Assembly (NCBI GenBank): GCA_030040395.1
Contig: JASHTU010000190.1
Coordinates: 1-5,194, forward strand
Length of the DNA: 5,194 nucleotides
Direction: 5' to 3'
Source: Acidobacteriaceae bacterium
GTDB taxonomy: Bacteria > Acidobacteriota > Terriglobia > Terriglobales > Acidobacteriaceae
Below the pieces are notes generated by a model. That model was not told the origin of the DNA. It saw only the letters and a program-made list of their open reading frames with translations, and made no database searches. Below are positions 5,007 to 5,194 of the stretch, piece after piece. Within the stretch, counting starts at the first letter, position 1; every line of letters starts with the position of its first letter. Made by a program: the position numbers and the translations under genes.

Positions 5007-5194
5007 CTATGCCCGTAAATAAGGTCCTAGAAACTCGCTCAACGCTTCGCGGATGAATTTTCTCTGAGCCTCGCCTGGGGTGACACCCTTGGCACCGAAG
5101 ATGCGGCGGGCATCGCGAACTGTAGTCGTCTCTTTGAAGACGCCGCGGGCTGTCAAAACGTACTGCATTACGCCAGGAATGGTTTGAAATGCCT
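5007..5194 (-). CDS. C-terminal end of an unidentified gene, cut by the window edge
   Basis: Reading the minus strand from the window edge gives 61 codons ending in TAG at 5009-5007. The translation has coding character: IPGVMQYVLTARGVF near the start, then VRDARRIFGAKGVTPGEAQR, and an amphipathic end REALSEFLGPYLRA. The other two minus frames give a stop or an Arg/Cys-rich, implausible reading. I do not recognise the family with confidence. The order (P-G-V-x-Q-Y-x-L-x-x-x-G, a downstream Arg, a V/L-T-P-x-E segment and a final helix) loosely recalls the C-terminus of the dihydrodipicolinate synthase/N-acetylneuraminate lyase family, but this is weak. The gene converges on the SelA-like gene. 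Confidence 0.65.
   Translation of the reverse strand, partial: AFQTIPGVMQYVLTARGVFKETTTVRDARRIFGAKGVTPGEAQRKFIREALSEFLGPYLRA

Noticed and set aside
1..5194. CRISPR arrays, tRNA or rRNA genes
   Set aside because: I saw no regularly spaced repeats, no cloverleaf-like tRNA sequence and no rRNA-like conserved segments on either strand.

Overview
The window is a moderately GC-rich bacterial stretch. It carries four complete protein genes and the 3' end of a fifth. All four complete products look exported: three by Sec-type signal peptides and one by a clear twin-arginine (Tat) signal. Two things point to the Acidobacteriota (Solibacter-like or Terriglobia-like): a di-heme cytochrome c with a Planctomycete/Verrucomicrobia/Acidobacteria-type split heme domain next to a PQQ beta-propeller dehydrogenase, and a Tat-exported SelA-like PLP enzyme next to an exported RidA protein. 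This assignment is an inference from gene content and remembered family patterns, not from a marker gene.

Layout. 1-77 is a short leader with a strong ribosome binding site. 78-908 (+) encodes a periplasmic di-heme cytochrome c. 999-2684 (+) encodes a periplasmic PQQ-dependent alcohol-dehydrogenase-type enzyme with no heme domain of its own; the cytochrome is its natural electron acceptor and the two probably form an operon. A 63-base convergent gap follows. 2748-3200 (-) encodes a RidA/YjgF-family protein with a signal peptide. 3201-3547 is a 347-base divergent intergenic region. It holds a probable decayed C-terminus of an IS1-type transposase (about 3255-3391), a sigma70-like promoter (3411-3439), a TTGAAC repeat cluster (3453-3476) and the ribosome binding site for the next gene. 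3548-4873 (+) encodes the Tat-exported SelA-like PLP enzyme. 4874-5006 is a convergent gap with no clear element. 5007-5194 (-) is the last 61 codons of a gene that runs off the window; a dihydrodipicolinate-synthase/aldolase family tail is a weak guess.

How the genes may work together. The cytochrome and PQQ enzyme form a periplasmic oxidation module that passes electrons to the respiratory chain. The active-site region of the PQQ enzyme carries the Asp-Tyr-Asp signature associated with lanthanide use. The SelA-like protein keeps the PLP lysine and belongs to the lineage that includes D-glucosaminate-6-phosphate ammonia-lyase. Enzymes that release enamine/imine intermediates are served by RidA deaminases. 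The point most worth pursuing is that an exported PLP lyase-like enzyme and an exported RidA protein are encoded divergently, which suggests an extracytoplasmic deamination pair. A link to the oxidation module, such as oxidation of an amino sugar followed by elimination of ammonia, is speculative.
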